From Niallia alba (GTDB lineage: Bacteria; Bacillota; Bacilli; Bacillales; Cytobacillaceae): 64,000 nt of DNA. The stretch is from contig NZ_JABBPK010000001.1 of assembly GCF_012933555.1 (NCBI RefSeq), positions 4,070,001 through 4,134,000 on the forward strand. Direction: 5' to 3'. A program made the translations under genes and the position numbers. The notes under the pieces were generated by a model that did not search any database, had not been told where the DNA came from, and was given only the letters and a program-made list of their open reading frames with translations. The first letter of the stretch is position 1, and each line of letters starts with the position of its first letter. Below, piece by piece: positions 25,806 to 35,306 of the stretch.

Positions 25806-25921
25806 TATAATTTATTTTCCTTTAGATATTTAGTTATTTGTATTTTCTTTAAATCAGTAAAGAACATTTTTGCAAATCTAGAACTTTTTTTTAATGCAAC
25901 TAACTCAATTATATTCGAATT

Positions 25922-25961
25922 GTTATGACAAATCATTCCGGGTAATTATGAAAACCACACA
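25922..25961 (+). repeat. Right end of an older, related Tn7-like element
   Basis: The plus strand ends CATTCCGGG, TAATTATGAAAAC, CACACA at 25961. Reverse-complemented, it starts TGTGTGGTTTTCATAATTAC and then CCGGAATG, the same terminal plan as the right end at 54152. It abuts the TTTTT duplication of the present element and has the same orientation as the right end. An upstream degenerate repeat (GTCATAACAATTCGAAT in reverse) may be a second transposase site. Confidence 0.7.
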
Positions 25962-25966
25962 TTTTT

Positions 25967-26097
25967 TGTTATTTTTCATAATCTTTCGGAATGCAATCTT
26001 GCTAAAGCGCCTATTTTTTTATTGTTTTCTTCATAATTATCAGGAACGGTCATTTTAATAGATAAACACTAATTATTTTTTCATATTTAATCGGAAA
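25967..26097. repeat. Left end of the Tn7-like element with three TnsB-type sites
   Basis: Sites read TTTTTCATAATCTTTCGGAATG at about 25972, TCTTCATAATTATCAGGAACGG at about 26028 and TTTTTCATATTTAATCGGAA at about 26076. The spacing is loose, as in Tn7 left ends. No gene lies between here and the NACHT stop at 26294. Confidence 0.8.
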
Positions 26098-26293
26098 AAA
26101 TATTTTGTTTTCTATTAGAAATAATATATTAGCTACAGAACTACAAAGAATATAAAGGTGGCTATGCAGGAGGAAGAGCAACTTTTGGGGCAAAAATAAT
26201 TCAAAAAAGCTACACAAATGATAAAATAATCAAAATGTGTAACTTTAAATTTGGGTGTAAATTTTAGGATTTTAATTAACTCTCTATATAATA

Positions 26294-28444
26294 CTAATCA
26301 ACCCAATTTATTGATTTCAAGTCTTGCTCTAGCCATTTATAAATAATGTCAGTTATTGGTGTATCCTCGAATATATCTAATACTTGACCAGTACGAGTCA
26401 CACTTAACCACATACAATCATCTCGACGATATTCTTTAATTTTTTTACCAATTTCATAGATAATATTATCATCAAGATGAAAATCATCTGAATCTTCTTT
26501 TGTAAATTGGATATCTAAAATAAAATCTTTATAATCTGACGGCAAAGGTTCTAAGTGCCAATTTAATCCCGGACCCGCAGAGAATCCATCTGTTTCTTTA
26601 GGTGCTTGTAAATCTCCTTTTAGAGTAAAAGGATAAAGTACAAACTTCCTTAACCTATTTTTTAATAATGGGAAGAATGTTTCAACAATCTCTTTATATC
26701 CAATAATCACTTCTTTATAAATTTTTACAGTTCTTATATATAGCTGTTCATCGGAGTAGGCACTCCATACCCAATCGTCTTTAGGATTTTCAATATCCTC
26801 CCCAGGTATCGGACATTCTACAACATTAATACCTTTAATCTCTAAATTTGCAATGTAATCCTTATACAATGACATTGGAACTCGTTTTTTATTTACATTT
26901 ATATCTGAAATATTCTGATATTCTTTTTCAATTCTAGATTTTATTTCATTTATACTGATACTTTTGGTGTATAAAGAGCCTTTCCTGACTATTTTTAAGG
27001 AAGTGCTCCACATTAATTCTTTATAAATTATCTCTGTACAGATGGGCAATGCCTTATTTTTAATTATTTTTGTTAATTTACCCCTTAATTCCTCGAATGT
27101 CCATCTCCAATACCAACTTGATCTATCACCTGGTCTAGCTCCTTTATAACTTAGCCAGTCATATTCAATCTTATTTCCATCTAGGATATTGATTTCAGGC
27201 AGTTTTTTTCTTCCCCTATACCAAGATATATATAACCATTCGTCATCTTTCATTATTCCAATAGGTAGGATAGTTCGATTCATATCCACTGGTGCAATAA
27301 TATCAGCTAAGATGCCTAAAGATTTTATCCAAGAACTCATGGTCATTCTAATTTTTTCTCCACATTCTTGTGTTGATAAAGAGGTTATATCATTATGAAT
27401 TCCCCATTTTTTTATACTTTCCTCTATTAGTACTGAAGCAAAACCTGGTACCTTTTCTACAATTTCGCGAAGAATATTGTCAATAGTATCCTCCTTAAAT
27501 ATGGTAATTAGAATAATAAGAGGATATTTCCAGTAATCTAAAGTACCCTTTTCAATTATGTGATTAATATTTATCATATTTTCGGATAACGACTTAGCAG
27601 CAAACCATTGATTCAATATCGGAAGAACAAATGATATGTAACCATTTTCTTCAATAATCAAACCACTGTTTAAGAGACTCCTAACTTCGACAATGTCACC
27701 TATTTCAGTCTTTTTAACAGGAACATTTCCACTGCTAGTACTTATCATAGCTAAATTCATTAGTAACTGATTTGTATTTGATTCATTTATTTCTACATTT
27801 TTAAAGGCGTTTTCTATTAAGTATGCTAGTAGTTCGCCACTGGTATTTGGGATTATATTATTTGTTTTTCTTAAATATAATCCAAGTAAAATCGCGAAAA
27901 GAGGACGTTGAATTACTACTTCTATGTCTTTAGGTAGATTGTAAAAATGATAAAGTTTTTGCTGATTGTTGATAAAATTTACTATCTCTAATGCTTCATC
28001 TTCATTCAAACCTTTCATTCTTATCTTTTCAGAGATATTAGCAAAAATACTTAATGGTCTGCTTGTAAGGATTATGCAGAGATTATCCCATCTTTCAATA
28101 GCTATACGCATATTTTCTAATATATTTGATGCGATTGATACTGATACTTCATCCATTCCATCTACTATAATCCAGTATCTTTTTGATTTATCAAGAACTA
28201 TTTTTTCTAGATACTTTTGAACGTCAATGTCTAATTGTGCTGCATTTATACATATCGGAATAGGAAAATCAAATTCATTCTCTGCTCTTAATAACAAATC
28301 TAAATAAATCTTATCAATAGCAAAAGATTTACCTAGTCCAAACTCACCTTCTATTACTACTAATCGTTTTTCGTCAGTTGGCTTTAAATATTCAAAATTA
28401 TAGTGTTTATTCTCTAAAAAATATAAAGCTTGTTCTTTATCCAA
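26294..28444 (-). CDS. NACHT-type STAND NTPase, candidate anti-phage sensor
   Basis: This 716-residue protein (from a TTG) has a NACHT-type P-loop module at the N-terminus: Walker A GEFGLGKS (33-40), Walker B YWIIVDGMDEV (90-100), and sensor LTSRPLS. A winged-helix-like region follows, then a long C-terminal part (about 380-716) with no repeat pattern I recognise. NACHT and related STAND ATPases oligomerise on sensing a phage product and activate an attached effector. Upstream, the same frame stays open back to the A10 run in the hydrolase gene (28507-28516), so both may make one ~1010-residue fusion. No ribosome site precedes the TTG. Confidence 0.75.
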   Translation of the reverse strand: MDKEQALYFLENKHYNFEYLKPTDEKRLVVIEGEFGLGKSFAIDKIYLDLLLRAENEFDFPIPICINAAQLDIDVQKYLEKIVLDKSKRYWIIVDGMDEVSVSIASNILENMRIAIERWDNLCIILTSRPLSIFANISEKIRMKGLNEDEALEIVNFINNQQKLYHFYNLPKDIEVVIQRPLFAILLGLYLRKTNNIIPNTSGELLAYLIENAFKNVEINESNTNQLLMNLAMISTSSGNVPVKKTEIGDIVEVRSLLNSGLIIEENGYISFVLPILNQWFAAKSLSENMININHIIEKGTLDYWKYPLIILITIFKEDTIDNILREIVEKVPGFASVLIEESIKKWGIHNDITSLSTQECGEKIRMTMSSWIKSLGILADIIAPVDMNRTILPIGIMKDDEWLYISWYRGRKKLPEINILDGNKIEYDWLSYKGARPGDRSSWYWRWTFEELRGKLTKIIKNKALPICTEIIYKELMWSTSLKIVRKGSLYTKSISINEIKSRIEKEYQNISDINVNKKRVPMSLYKDYIANLEIKGINVVECPIPGEDIENPKDDWVWSAYSDEQLYIRTVKIYKEVIIGYKEIVETFFPLLKNRLRKFVLYPFTLKGDLQAPKETDGFSAGPGLNWHLEPLPSDYKDFILDIQFTKEDSDDFHLDDNIIYEIGKKIKEYRRDDCMWLSVTRTGQVLDIFEDTPITDIIYKWLEQDLKSINWVD

Positions 28445-28503
28445 ACCATTTGCCTTAAGTCGTGAAATAGATTTTGCTAAAGTTAGCTTTCTTTGCTCAT
28501 CTA

Positions 28504-29325
28504 TTATTTTTTTTTTAATACAATATCTCTTTCAAAAATCTCATTTACTGCTTCACTAACATGTCTGTAACTTATAGAACTATGATTTTCTACTTTCAAG
28601 ATCCCACTATGATCTCCTGGAAGAGGAATTCCTCCTGTCCATTTCGATCTGACAATATGTGGAATGGCGCTGTTTTCTGGCACAATAGTATCCTCTGTTC
28701 CAAAGAAAAATTTAAAATCTAAATTAATTGTTTCTAAATGCTTTTGCCATAATCTTATCGTTTCATCTAAAAAACTGCTATTAGGCTCTAAAGATGGAAT
28801 TTGAGCATGCTTGTTTATACTTTTTATTAATTGATTATATAAAGCAAATGAAGAACCATTATATGGTGTAGCTAAACTAATCATACCTTTTACATTATGA
28901 GTTTGATTATGTTCAAGTTCCTCGAGAATATATCTTATAGCTACTAATCCACCCATACTATGACCGATTAATAATACATTTTTATATTGCTTAATTTTTT
29001 TAGAGTCAATTTCTCTTTTTAATTCCCTAGCCAAAGTTTCAATAGTAGTAAAAGGACCTTTTCCAACAGAAAAACTTTTAAATTTACCTAGTTTAAGTTT
29101 TTTAATTCCCATTAGAGCCAATAATCCGTTTGCTAAATGGAATGTATCATAAGTTATTTCCGCTACATCTACATTTTTAAATGTATCATCAGTTAAAAAT
29201 AGATCTATCCATGAAATACCATCCTGTTTCCATGTATTATCAGATGCACCAAGTCCATGTATCAGTACGATTAAATTATCATTTTTTATATCATTTTTTT
29301 TATGTAACAATAAATTTAACGCCAA
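28504..29325 (-). CDS. Alpha/beta serine hydrolase (PGAP1/lipase-like), partner of the NACHT protein
   Basis: This 273-residue hydrolase has the oxyanion segment VLIHGLGASDNTW, nucleophile Ser123 in GHSMGG, likely acid Asp212 in FGTEDTIVP, and His239 in PGDHSGI. It resembles PGAP1-like esterases and lipases. It starts at a TTG behind GAGGGATTTGAA. The end is unusual: GTATT then A10, giving LKKK and a stop. One extra A would join it to the NACHT frame. In STAND defence proteins an N-terminal hydrolase is often the toxic effector, so membrane lipid or ester cleavage on activation is a reasonable guess. Confidence 0.8.
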   Translation of the reverse strand: MALNLLLHKKNDIKNDNLIVLIHGLGASDNTWKQDGISWIDLFLTDDTFKNVDVAEITYDTFHLANGLLALMGIKKLKLGKFKSFSVGKGPFTTIETLARELKREIDSKKIKQYKNVLLIGHSMGGLVAIRYILEELEHNQTHNVKGMISLATPYNGSSFALYNQLIKSINKHAQIPSLEPNSSFLDETIRLWQKHLETINLDFKFFFGTEDTIVPENSAIPHIVRSKWTGGIPLPGDHSGILKVENHSSISYRHVSEAVNEIFERDIVLKKK

Positions 29326-29732
29326 TTCAAATCCCTCATTTATCCATATAACAAAATGTTAACACTCATAGTCAATTATACCAAGATATGCTTCATCATT
29401 CATTACAATAAGCGAAATACATTGAAACTTCGCTATCTTTCAAAATTACTAACTTTCACCATCTCTTTATCTTTTGAAACAAGATTGTAAGTTTGATTAG
29501 AGTTCATTATATCAATTTCTATCTGGAACGAAAAAATCATAATAATCACCTTGTATAATTATTCTGCTCCCATAGCGACAAAAGGAAGAGAAGTTCCATT
29601 TATTCAAGGGAAGCACCCATTTGTTTAAGTACATTTTTTTACAAGCTCTTCTTCTTAACTTAGTATTGGATATATAACACTTTTGCAAAAAAGACCCCAA
29701 GTACTCTACACCCGAGATCTAAATGTTAATTT

Positions 29733-31376
29733 TTATTTATTCTTCATATAATTTTGGTAATTCTTATTTCCACCAGAAAGATTATATATATCATTAAACC
29801 CTAAGTTACGCAAAACATTTTGTGCAGCATTCCCAGTGACTCCACCATTACAGTAAGTTACGGTTGGTAAGTTACGATCAAGCTCTCTACTTTTCACACG
29901 CAATTCACCTAGTGGTATATTTATCGCACTCTCCACTTTTGATACATTATGTTGTTTTGGTGCTCTGGTATCAATTACTTGAAGAGCTTCTCCTTTTTTT
30001 ATTCTCTCCGTTAGTTCCTTTGGTGTCATCAACTTATTTTTCTTTTCGATAGCATTTTGCAGAGCCATTCCAGTGTACATTACTGGATCTTTTGTTGTAC
30101 TGAATGGAGGTGCATAGGCAAGATCAAGATGGAATAAATCTTCTGCTTTTGCTTTAAACGTCATTGCCGTTACAAATACATCAATTCGTTTATCCACACC
30201 TTCTTCTCCTACTATTTGGACACCTAATACTCTGCCAGATTCTCTATCTGCAATTGCTTTAATAACTAATTCTTTTCCTCCGAGGTACTCTGCTCTAGCT
30301 GGCTTAATATTATGAAGTATTTCAATATCATATCCTTCTTCTAAAGCTTCCACCTCATTCATACCTGTTTGACCAACAGCCAAATCAAATACTCTTAAGA
30401 TACCAGTACCTAAAATACCTCGGTGTTCTAAAGAACCTCCCGTTATTACATCTCCAGCTATTCTTCCCATTTTATTAGCTGTACTTCCTAATGGACGATA
30501 GATAGGTTTTCCTGTAATAACGGAGTAGCTTTCAGCAACATCACCAACAGCATAAACATCAGGAAGGTTAGTCTGCATTTTGGAGTTAACTGCAATAGCT
30601 CCAGTACTACCAATTTCAACACCGATTTCCTTAGCCAATTGTGTATTTGGACGAACACCCGTAGCTAATATAACAATATCCGTTTCAATAGCTTTTCCTG
30701 ATTTAGTTTGTACTTCCTTCTTGCTTATCGCAGTTACCTCATCATTTAAGATGAGATTGACTCCTTTTTTAACTAAGTGTTCTTCCACTCGTGAAGCGAT
30801 ATCTTTATCCATATGTGCCATTACATGATTACTACGTTGTACGATTGTTACCTCTAAACCTCTATGAGTAAGCTGTTCTGCCATTTCTAATCCAATATAG
30901 CCAGCTCCTATGATGGTTGCTTTCTTTGGTTGGTTTGCTTTCATATATTGATCAATAGCTGCTGTATTTTGTATCGTACGAACTTGGAAAACATGCTCTC
31001 CATCTACTCCATCAATATCAGGTTTAATTGGAGAAGCCCCTGTTGCAAAAACCAATACATCATAAGAGTCTTCTTTTATTTCATTTGTATCTAAGTTCTT
31101 CACTTGAACTTTCTTCTGCTCGGCATCAATTGTAGTTACTTCATGACGAGTAAAAATATCTACGTTATATCGCTTTTTAAACCAAGCAGCACTTCTTGGA
31201 GTTAATGTTTCCAGATTTTCTACTTCTCCACCTAGAAAATAAGGAATACCGCATATGGAATAAGAAATGTCATAGTCTGCATTATATAGAGTGATTTCCG
31301 CATTTTCATCGTTCCTACGTGCCTTTGCTGCTACAGATGTTCCTGCTGCTACAGATCCTATAATTAGTACTTTCAT
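29733..31376 (-). CDS. CoA-disulfide reductase with C-terminal rhodanese
   Basis: This 547-residue protein has a flavin disulfide reductase (about 1-440; LIIGSVAAGTSVAAKARR, Cys42 in YSICGIPYF, IGAGYIGLEMAE) and then a rhodanese domain (VIDTRAPKQHNV; cysteine in VTYCNGGVTG). Unlike the 655-residue chromosomal protein it lacks TusA and is clearly a separate lineage. I start at the ATG at 31376 behind GGAGGATATAA. It follows arsB in the transposon arsenic cluster. A role in thiol/persulfide balance during metalloid stress is inference. The 29326-29732 gap holds nothing clear. Confidence 0.85.
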   Translation of the reverse strand: MKVLIIGSVAAGTSVAAKARRNDENAEITLYNADYDISYSICGIPYFLGGEVENLETLTPRSAAWFKKRYNVDIFTRHEVTTIDAEQKKVQVKNLDTNEIKEDSYDVLVFATGASPIKPDIDGVDGEHVFQVRTIQNTAAIDQYMKANQPKKATIIGAGYIGLEMAEQLTHRGLEVTIVQRSNHVMAHMDKDIASRVEEHLVKKGVNLILNDEVTAISKKEVQTKSGKAIETDIVILATGVRPNTQLAKEIGVEIGSTGAIAVNSKMQTNLPDVYAVGDVAESYSVITGKPIYRPLGSTANKMGRIAGDVITGGSLEHRGILGTGILRVFDLAVGQTGMNEVEALEEGYDIEILHNIKPARAEYLGGKELVIKAIADRESGRVLGVQIVGEEGVDKRIDVFVTAMTFKAKAEDLFHLDLAYAPPFSTTKDPVMYTGMALQNAIEKKNKLMTPKELTERIKKGEALQVIDTRAPKQHNVSKVESAINIPLGELRVKSRELDRNLPTVTYCNGGVTGNAAQNVLRNLGFNDIYNLSGGNKNYQNYMKNK

Positions 31377-31436
31377 ATTTATATCCTCCAAAATTAGTAT
31401 CAATATTACTCTGTATAATTAACAATTCCCGTTCAT

Positions 31437-32735
31437 TTATGAAAGAATGGAAAGCCACAGATATAAGCCGATTAGAGTTATCAAAAGGGTTGGAATAGTT
31501 AAGACAATACCTGTTTTAAAATAAGTTCCCCATGATATTTTTACACCTTTTTGAGATAAAACATGGAGCCATAACAACGTTGCTAATGAACCAATTGGTG
31601 TAATCTTAGGACCTAAATCAGATCCAATAACATTGGCATAAATTAACCCTTCTTTTATTACTCCTGTAGCATTTGTATCTGCAATTGCTAATGCATCAAT
31701 AAGTACAGTTGGCATATTATTCATTATGGACGATATGATTGCTGCAATGAATCCCATTCCCATGGTTGCAACAAACAATCCTTGGTCTGCAGCTGCTTGA
31801 ATAACACTAGATAGCAGGTCTGTTAAACCTACATTACGCAATCCATAAATTACGACATACATTCCAATAGAGAAGAATACAATTGCCCACGGAGCACCCT
31901 TTACTACTTTCTTAATAGATACAGCAGCGCTTCTTCTTGCAAATACAAGGAAAATAATCGCAATTACACCTGCTATGATTGAGACTGGAATAGACAGGAA
32001 TTCACTCACGAAATAGCCAATAAGTAAAACAGCTAAAATCATCCAAGATAAACGAAACATCTTTAAATCTTTTATTGCTTCTTGTGGTACTTTTAATTGA
32101 TTTAAATCATAAACCTTTGGAATTCTTTTACGGAAATATAAGTACAACACCAGGATACTTGCTATTAAAGAAAAAATATTTGGCACAATCATTCTGGATG
32201 CATATTCTACAAATCCGATATCAAAGAAATCAGCAGAAACAATGTTGACCAAATTACTAACAACTAAAGGTAATGATGTAGTGTCTGCTATAAAACCACT
32301 TGCAATGATAAACGGAAAAACCATTTTCTCGTCTAACTTTAAAGCTCTAACCATCGCTAAAACGATTGGTGTTAAAATTAGTGCTGCCCCATCGTTTGCA
32401 AAAAACGCTGCAACAATAGCACCTAAAATAGCAACGTAAACAAACATCTTGAGTCCATTACCACCAGCAACTCTTGCCATATGTAAAGCTGCCCATTCAA
32501 AAAATCCTATTTCATCTAAGATTAAAGAAATAATAATGATTGCGACAAATGCAAGTGTTGCATTCCAAACAATTCCAGTTACGTCAATGACATCATAGAA
32601 ATCAACTACACCAACAAGAAGAGCTAATATTGCCCCGCCACATGCTGACCAACCAATCGAAAGATTTTTCGGTTGCCAGATAACTAATGTCAGTGTTACT
32701 AAAAAGATAATTATTGCTAATATAGTTTGTAACAA
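31437..32735 (-). CDS. arsB: Arsenite efflux pump ArsB
   Basis: This 432-residue membrane protein has 10-12 helices and the ArsB pattern: [56 protein letters not shown] and a mirrored second half with [13 protein letters not shown]. It extrudes arsenite or antimonite using proton motive force; no arsA is present. It starts at a TTG with GGAGGTTAAC upstream, immediately after arsR. Confidence 0.92.
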   Translation of the reverse strand: MLQTILAIIIFLVTLTLVIWQPKNLSIGWSACGGAILALLVGVVDFYDVIDVTGIVWNATLAFVAIIIISLILDEIGFFEWAALHMARVAGGNGLKMFVYVAILGAIVAAFFANDGAALILTPIVLAMVRALKLDEKMVFPFIIASGFIADTTSLPLVVSNLVNIVSADFFDIGFVEYASRMIVPNIFSLIASILVLYLYFRKRIPKVYDLNQLKVPQEAIKDLKMFRLSWMILAVLLIGYFVSEFLSIPVSIIAGVIAIIFLVFARRSAAVSIKKVVKGAPWAIVFFSIGMYVVIYGLRNVGLTDLLSSVIQAAADQGLFVATMGMGFIAAIISSIMNNMPTVLIDALAIADTNATGVIKEGLIYANVIGSDLGPKITPIGSLATLLWLHVLSQKGVKISWGTYFKTGIVLTIPTLLITLIGLYLWLSILS

Positions 32736-32750
32736 AGCTGTTAACCTCCA

Positions 32751-33080
32751 TTAATTACATATAATTCTTAAACCCTTTTCCTCCAGCCATTGAAATTTTT
32801 CTCTCTGACTTGGTACATGTTTTAATAACTCTTTTACTAATGCATAGTATTCACTTGATGTGTTTAAAGAATAAACCACCCATTGACCTTTTCTTTGTTC
32901 TTTAACAATTCCAAGATCTCGCATCTTCCGTAAATGCTGGCTAATAGAAGGTTGTGACATATTAAAAATTTCAACAAATTCACAGACACAACATTCCTGT
33001 TCATCCAACATGCTTACCATAGATAATCTTGTTTTATCTCCTAAAAGCTTTAATACATTTGCAGTATCCTTTAAATCCAT
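32751..33080 (-). CDS. arsR: ArsR-type arsenite-responsive repressor (copy next to arsB)
   Basis: This 109-residue winged-helix repressor has the metalloid site ECCVCEF and recognition helix MSQPSISQHLRKMRDLGIV. The annotated ATG is 22 bp from GGGAGG. A CTG four codons earlier (33092) is 9 bp from it and lengthens the N-terminus to match the sister ArsR (ATVMDLKDTANVLKLLGD). CTG may be the real start. It probably represses the arsB transcript. Confidence 0.88.
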   Translation of the reverse strand: MDLKDTANVLKLLGDKTRLSMVSMLDEQECCVCEFVEIFNMSQPSISQHLRKMRDLGIVKEQRKGQWVVYSLNTSSEYYALVKELLKHVPSQREKFQWLEEKGLRIICN

Positions 33081-33203
33081 TACAGTTGCCAGATTTATTT
33101 ACCTCCCTTAGTATCTTCAAAAAAAAATGGTACTCATGTAACAAACCAAAGATATTAATGAAGAACTCATTTGCGTATATAATTATATGCTTATATGTTA
33201 ATT

Positions 33204-33234
33204 ATAAAAAAAGTTAATGTCAACGACATTAACC
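33204..33234 (-). terminator. Terminator after the upstream arsR
   Basis: On the minus strand GTTAATGTC GTT GACATTAAC is a perfect 9 bp hairpin followed by seven T. It separates the upstream ars transcript from arsR-arsB. Confidence 0.8.
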
Positions 33235-33247
33235 CTTATTATTTTAT

Positions 33248-33586
33248 TTATTCACAAGAAATACGCATTCCGTTTTCCTCAAGCCAAATAAATTTTTCAT
33301 TTTGATTTGGAATGTAATTTAAAATGTTTTTAATCATAGGGAAATATTGATTTCCTTGGTCTAGAGAATAGATAACCCATTTGCCTTTTCTTTGCTCTTT
33401 AACCAGACCAGCATCTTTTAATTTTCTCAAATGTTGACTTATAGCTGGCTGTGACATTTGAAACACATCCACAAATTCACATACACAGCAGTCATTTATC
33501 ATTAGCATTCCCATTATGGATAACCTTGTCTTATCACCTAGTAGTTTCAAAATATTCGCAGTAGTATCTATTTGTTCAATAGTCAT
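33248..33586 (-). CDS. arsR: ArsR-type repressor (second copy)
   Basis: This 112-residue ArsR-family protein is closely related to the downstream copy, with DCCVCEFVDVF and MSQPAISQHLRKLKDAGLV. Start ATG follows GGATGATTATAC. The two repressors are separated by a terminator, so each may control a different transcript or have different inducers. Confidence 0.88.
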   Translation of the reverse strand: MTIEQIDTTANILKLLGDKTRLSIMGMLMINDCCVCEFVDVFQMSQPAISQHLRKLKDAGLVKEQRKGKWVIYSLDQGNQYFPMIKNILNYIPNQNEKFIWLEENGMRISCE

Positions 33587-33699
33587 GTATAATCATCCGT
33601 TCCATTTGAATTACTTTTATACTAAATGGAGTAGTCATAGTATGCAAGAAAATAAGAGTTAGTTGAACTCTTATTTTCTCTTTTCAATAGTATATTTAA

Positions 33700-33909
33700 T
33701 TAATGAGCTATTTCCTTCTCTAATTCGCAATAAGCTCGAATGAAATTATTATAGGATATAGATCCAAGTGTATTTTCTTTATTGCTAAATAATCTTGCAA
33801 AAGCCTTTTCTCTTGCTAATTCAATGGAAACTTCCAAACTATTCATGATTAATTTCATGTAAGCTTTAAAATAATCTTTACTTAGATTGCCACCTTTATT
33901 TATAACCAT
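33700..33909 (-). CDS. Small protein in the arsenic cluster, function unknown
   Basis: This 69-residue predicted soluble, helical protein (MVINKGGNLSKDYFKAYMKLI...CELEKEIAH) lies between the FAD monooxygenase and arsR genes. A GGGAGATAT ribosome site supports the start. I do not recognise the family; position suggests a metalloid-related role. Confidence 0.6.
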   Translation of the reverse strand: MVINKGGNLSKDYFKAYMKLIMNSLEVSIELAREKAFARLFSNKENTLGSISYNNFIRAYCELEKEIAH

Positions 33910-33931
33910 ATATCTCCCTCACTCTTAATTA

Positions 33932-35305
33932 TTAGGAGCAACACGAATTCGTCTCACAACTATTATTAGTTGTAATATTAGAGAAACTCACGCTACAAAC
34001 CCCTGTCTCAGGTAAATCTAGTTCCACTTTTTCAGAAGATTCTATATCTCCTGCCATAAATGCTGCTATTGAACGTACCTGTTCATATCCTGTAGCCATT
34101 AAGAAGGTTGGAGCTCGACCATAGCTTTTAGATCCAACAATATATAGATTCTTCTCAGGCTGCCTCAATTCTTTTTCACCATGTGGACGAACTGTTCCAC
34201 AGCTATGCAAATTAGGATCAATTAAAGGAGAAATTGCCTCTACACTTTCAGTAGCAAAATCAACTTTTGTACGTAATTCATTTAAAAAAGAGTAACTAGG
34301 TCGATTTCCTGTATTGACAATAACTTCATCAATCGATTCAATTTCCAGCTTTACACCGTTCACTTCTCCTATAATATTTAGCGTTGAGGTATTATTCCTT
34401 TTTATCAACTGATCTACTCTAAAGGAAGTGTGTACTTGAACGATCCCTTTATCCACCAATCCATGAATCCTGCTGCCTAATAATCCTCTTGCTTCTAAGG
34501 CATCCTTTTCCTCTCCACCATATGCATCCTCTACCCGTTCTTTGCGGATAATCCATATAATTTCTGTTTTAGGGTTCTTTTCCTTTAAAATCCCTAATTC
34601 TAATAAAGCATTAATGGCAGAGTGACCGCTTCCTATAACTGCTACTTTCTTATTTTTGTAGCGTTTTATACTTTCTCCCAAGATATCAGGTAACCCATAA
34701 AAAATGTTGTCCTTCAGGGATTTTTCTGATTCTAACCAAACTCCATTGGAGTTAGCTGGATTAGGATTTCCCCATGTACCAGTAGCATCAATGACAGCTC
34801 TTGCCTCAAGAACTTGAATAGTCCCTTTATACTCTGTATAAATAACAAATGGGACATTCTCTCTGTTAGCTGTCTTCATTTTATCGGTATTTTTTTTGGC
34901 TATAGAAATGACTTTTGTATTTAAAGCTATTACTTCTTGTAATTCTGGAATCTTTGATAAAGGGATTAAATAATTTTCCACAAGTTCTTTACCAGTAGGT
35001 ATTTCCTCAAGATTCGGTTGTTCCCATCCATATCTCTCTAATAAAGTAGATGCTGCTTTATCGATGTTGTATTTCCATTGTGAGAATAGTTTTATATGCT
35101 TCCAAGTAAGGATGTTTGCTCCAACTTCAGTTCCAGCTTCTAGAATAATCACTTTTTGCTTATATTGAATGAAATGAGCTGCAGCAGCTAAACCTACAGG
35201 ACCCGCACCGATAATAGCTATAGGTAATTCTTTTTCAATATAATCATTTTCTTCAATCGCACTAGAAGGCTTACAGCAAGTTGATAGGATATTGAATTCT
35301 GACAT
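33932..35305 (-). CDS. FAD-dependent monooxygenase of arsenic operons (ArsO-like)
   Basis: This 457-residue flavoprotein has an N-terminal FAD fold (IAIIGAGPVGLAAAAHFI), the FSQW...YNID stretch typical of flavin monooxygenases, and a central NADP fold (VAVIGSGHSAINALLE). The C-terminus ends in a cysteine-rich SCETNSCCS tail, and CC also occurs near the N-terminus. Similar genes sit next to arsN1 and arsR in many ars clusters; the reaction is not settled. It lies 1-2 bp after arsN and ends just before the small gene. Start follows AAAGGAGAGTAA. Confidence 0.75.
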   Translation of the reverse strand: MSEFNILSTCCKPSSAIEENDYIEKELPIAIIGAGPVGLAAAAHFIQYKQKVIILEAGTEVGANILTWKHIKLFSQWKYNIDKAASTLLERYGWEQPNLEEIPTGKELVENYLIPLSKIPELQEVIALNTKVISIAKKNTDKMKTANRENVPFVIYTEYKGTIQVLEARAVIDATGTWGNPNPANSNGVWLESEKSLKDNIFYGLPDILGESIKRYKNKKVAVIGSGHSAINALLELGILKEKNPKTEIIWIIRKERVEDAYGGEEKDALEARGLLGSRIHGLVDKGIVQVHTSFRVDQLIKRNNTSTLNIIGEVNGVKLEIESIDEVIVNTGNRPSYSFLNELRTKVDFATESVEAISPLIDPNLHSCGTVRPHGEKELRQPEKNLYIVGSKSYGRAPTFLMATGYEQVRSIAAFMAGDIESSEKVELDLPETGVCSVSFSNITTNNSCETNSCCS

Positions 35306-35306
35306 A

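Noticed and set aside
26155-26270. Short glycine-rich frame near the left transposon end
   Set aside because: About 35 codons without a start codon or ribosome site; likely chance.
29512-29700. 62-codon frame
   Set aside because: No ribosome site, no recognisable family, odd composition; the vague likeness to a transposase start was too weak to report.
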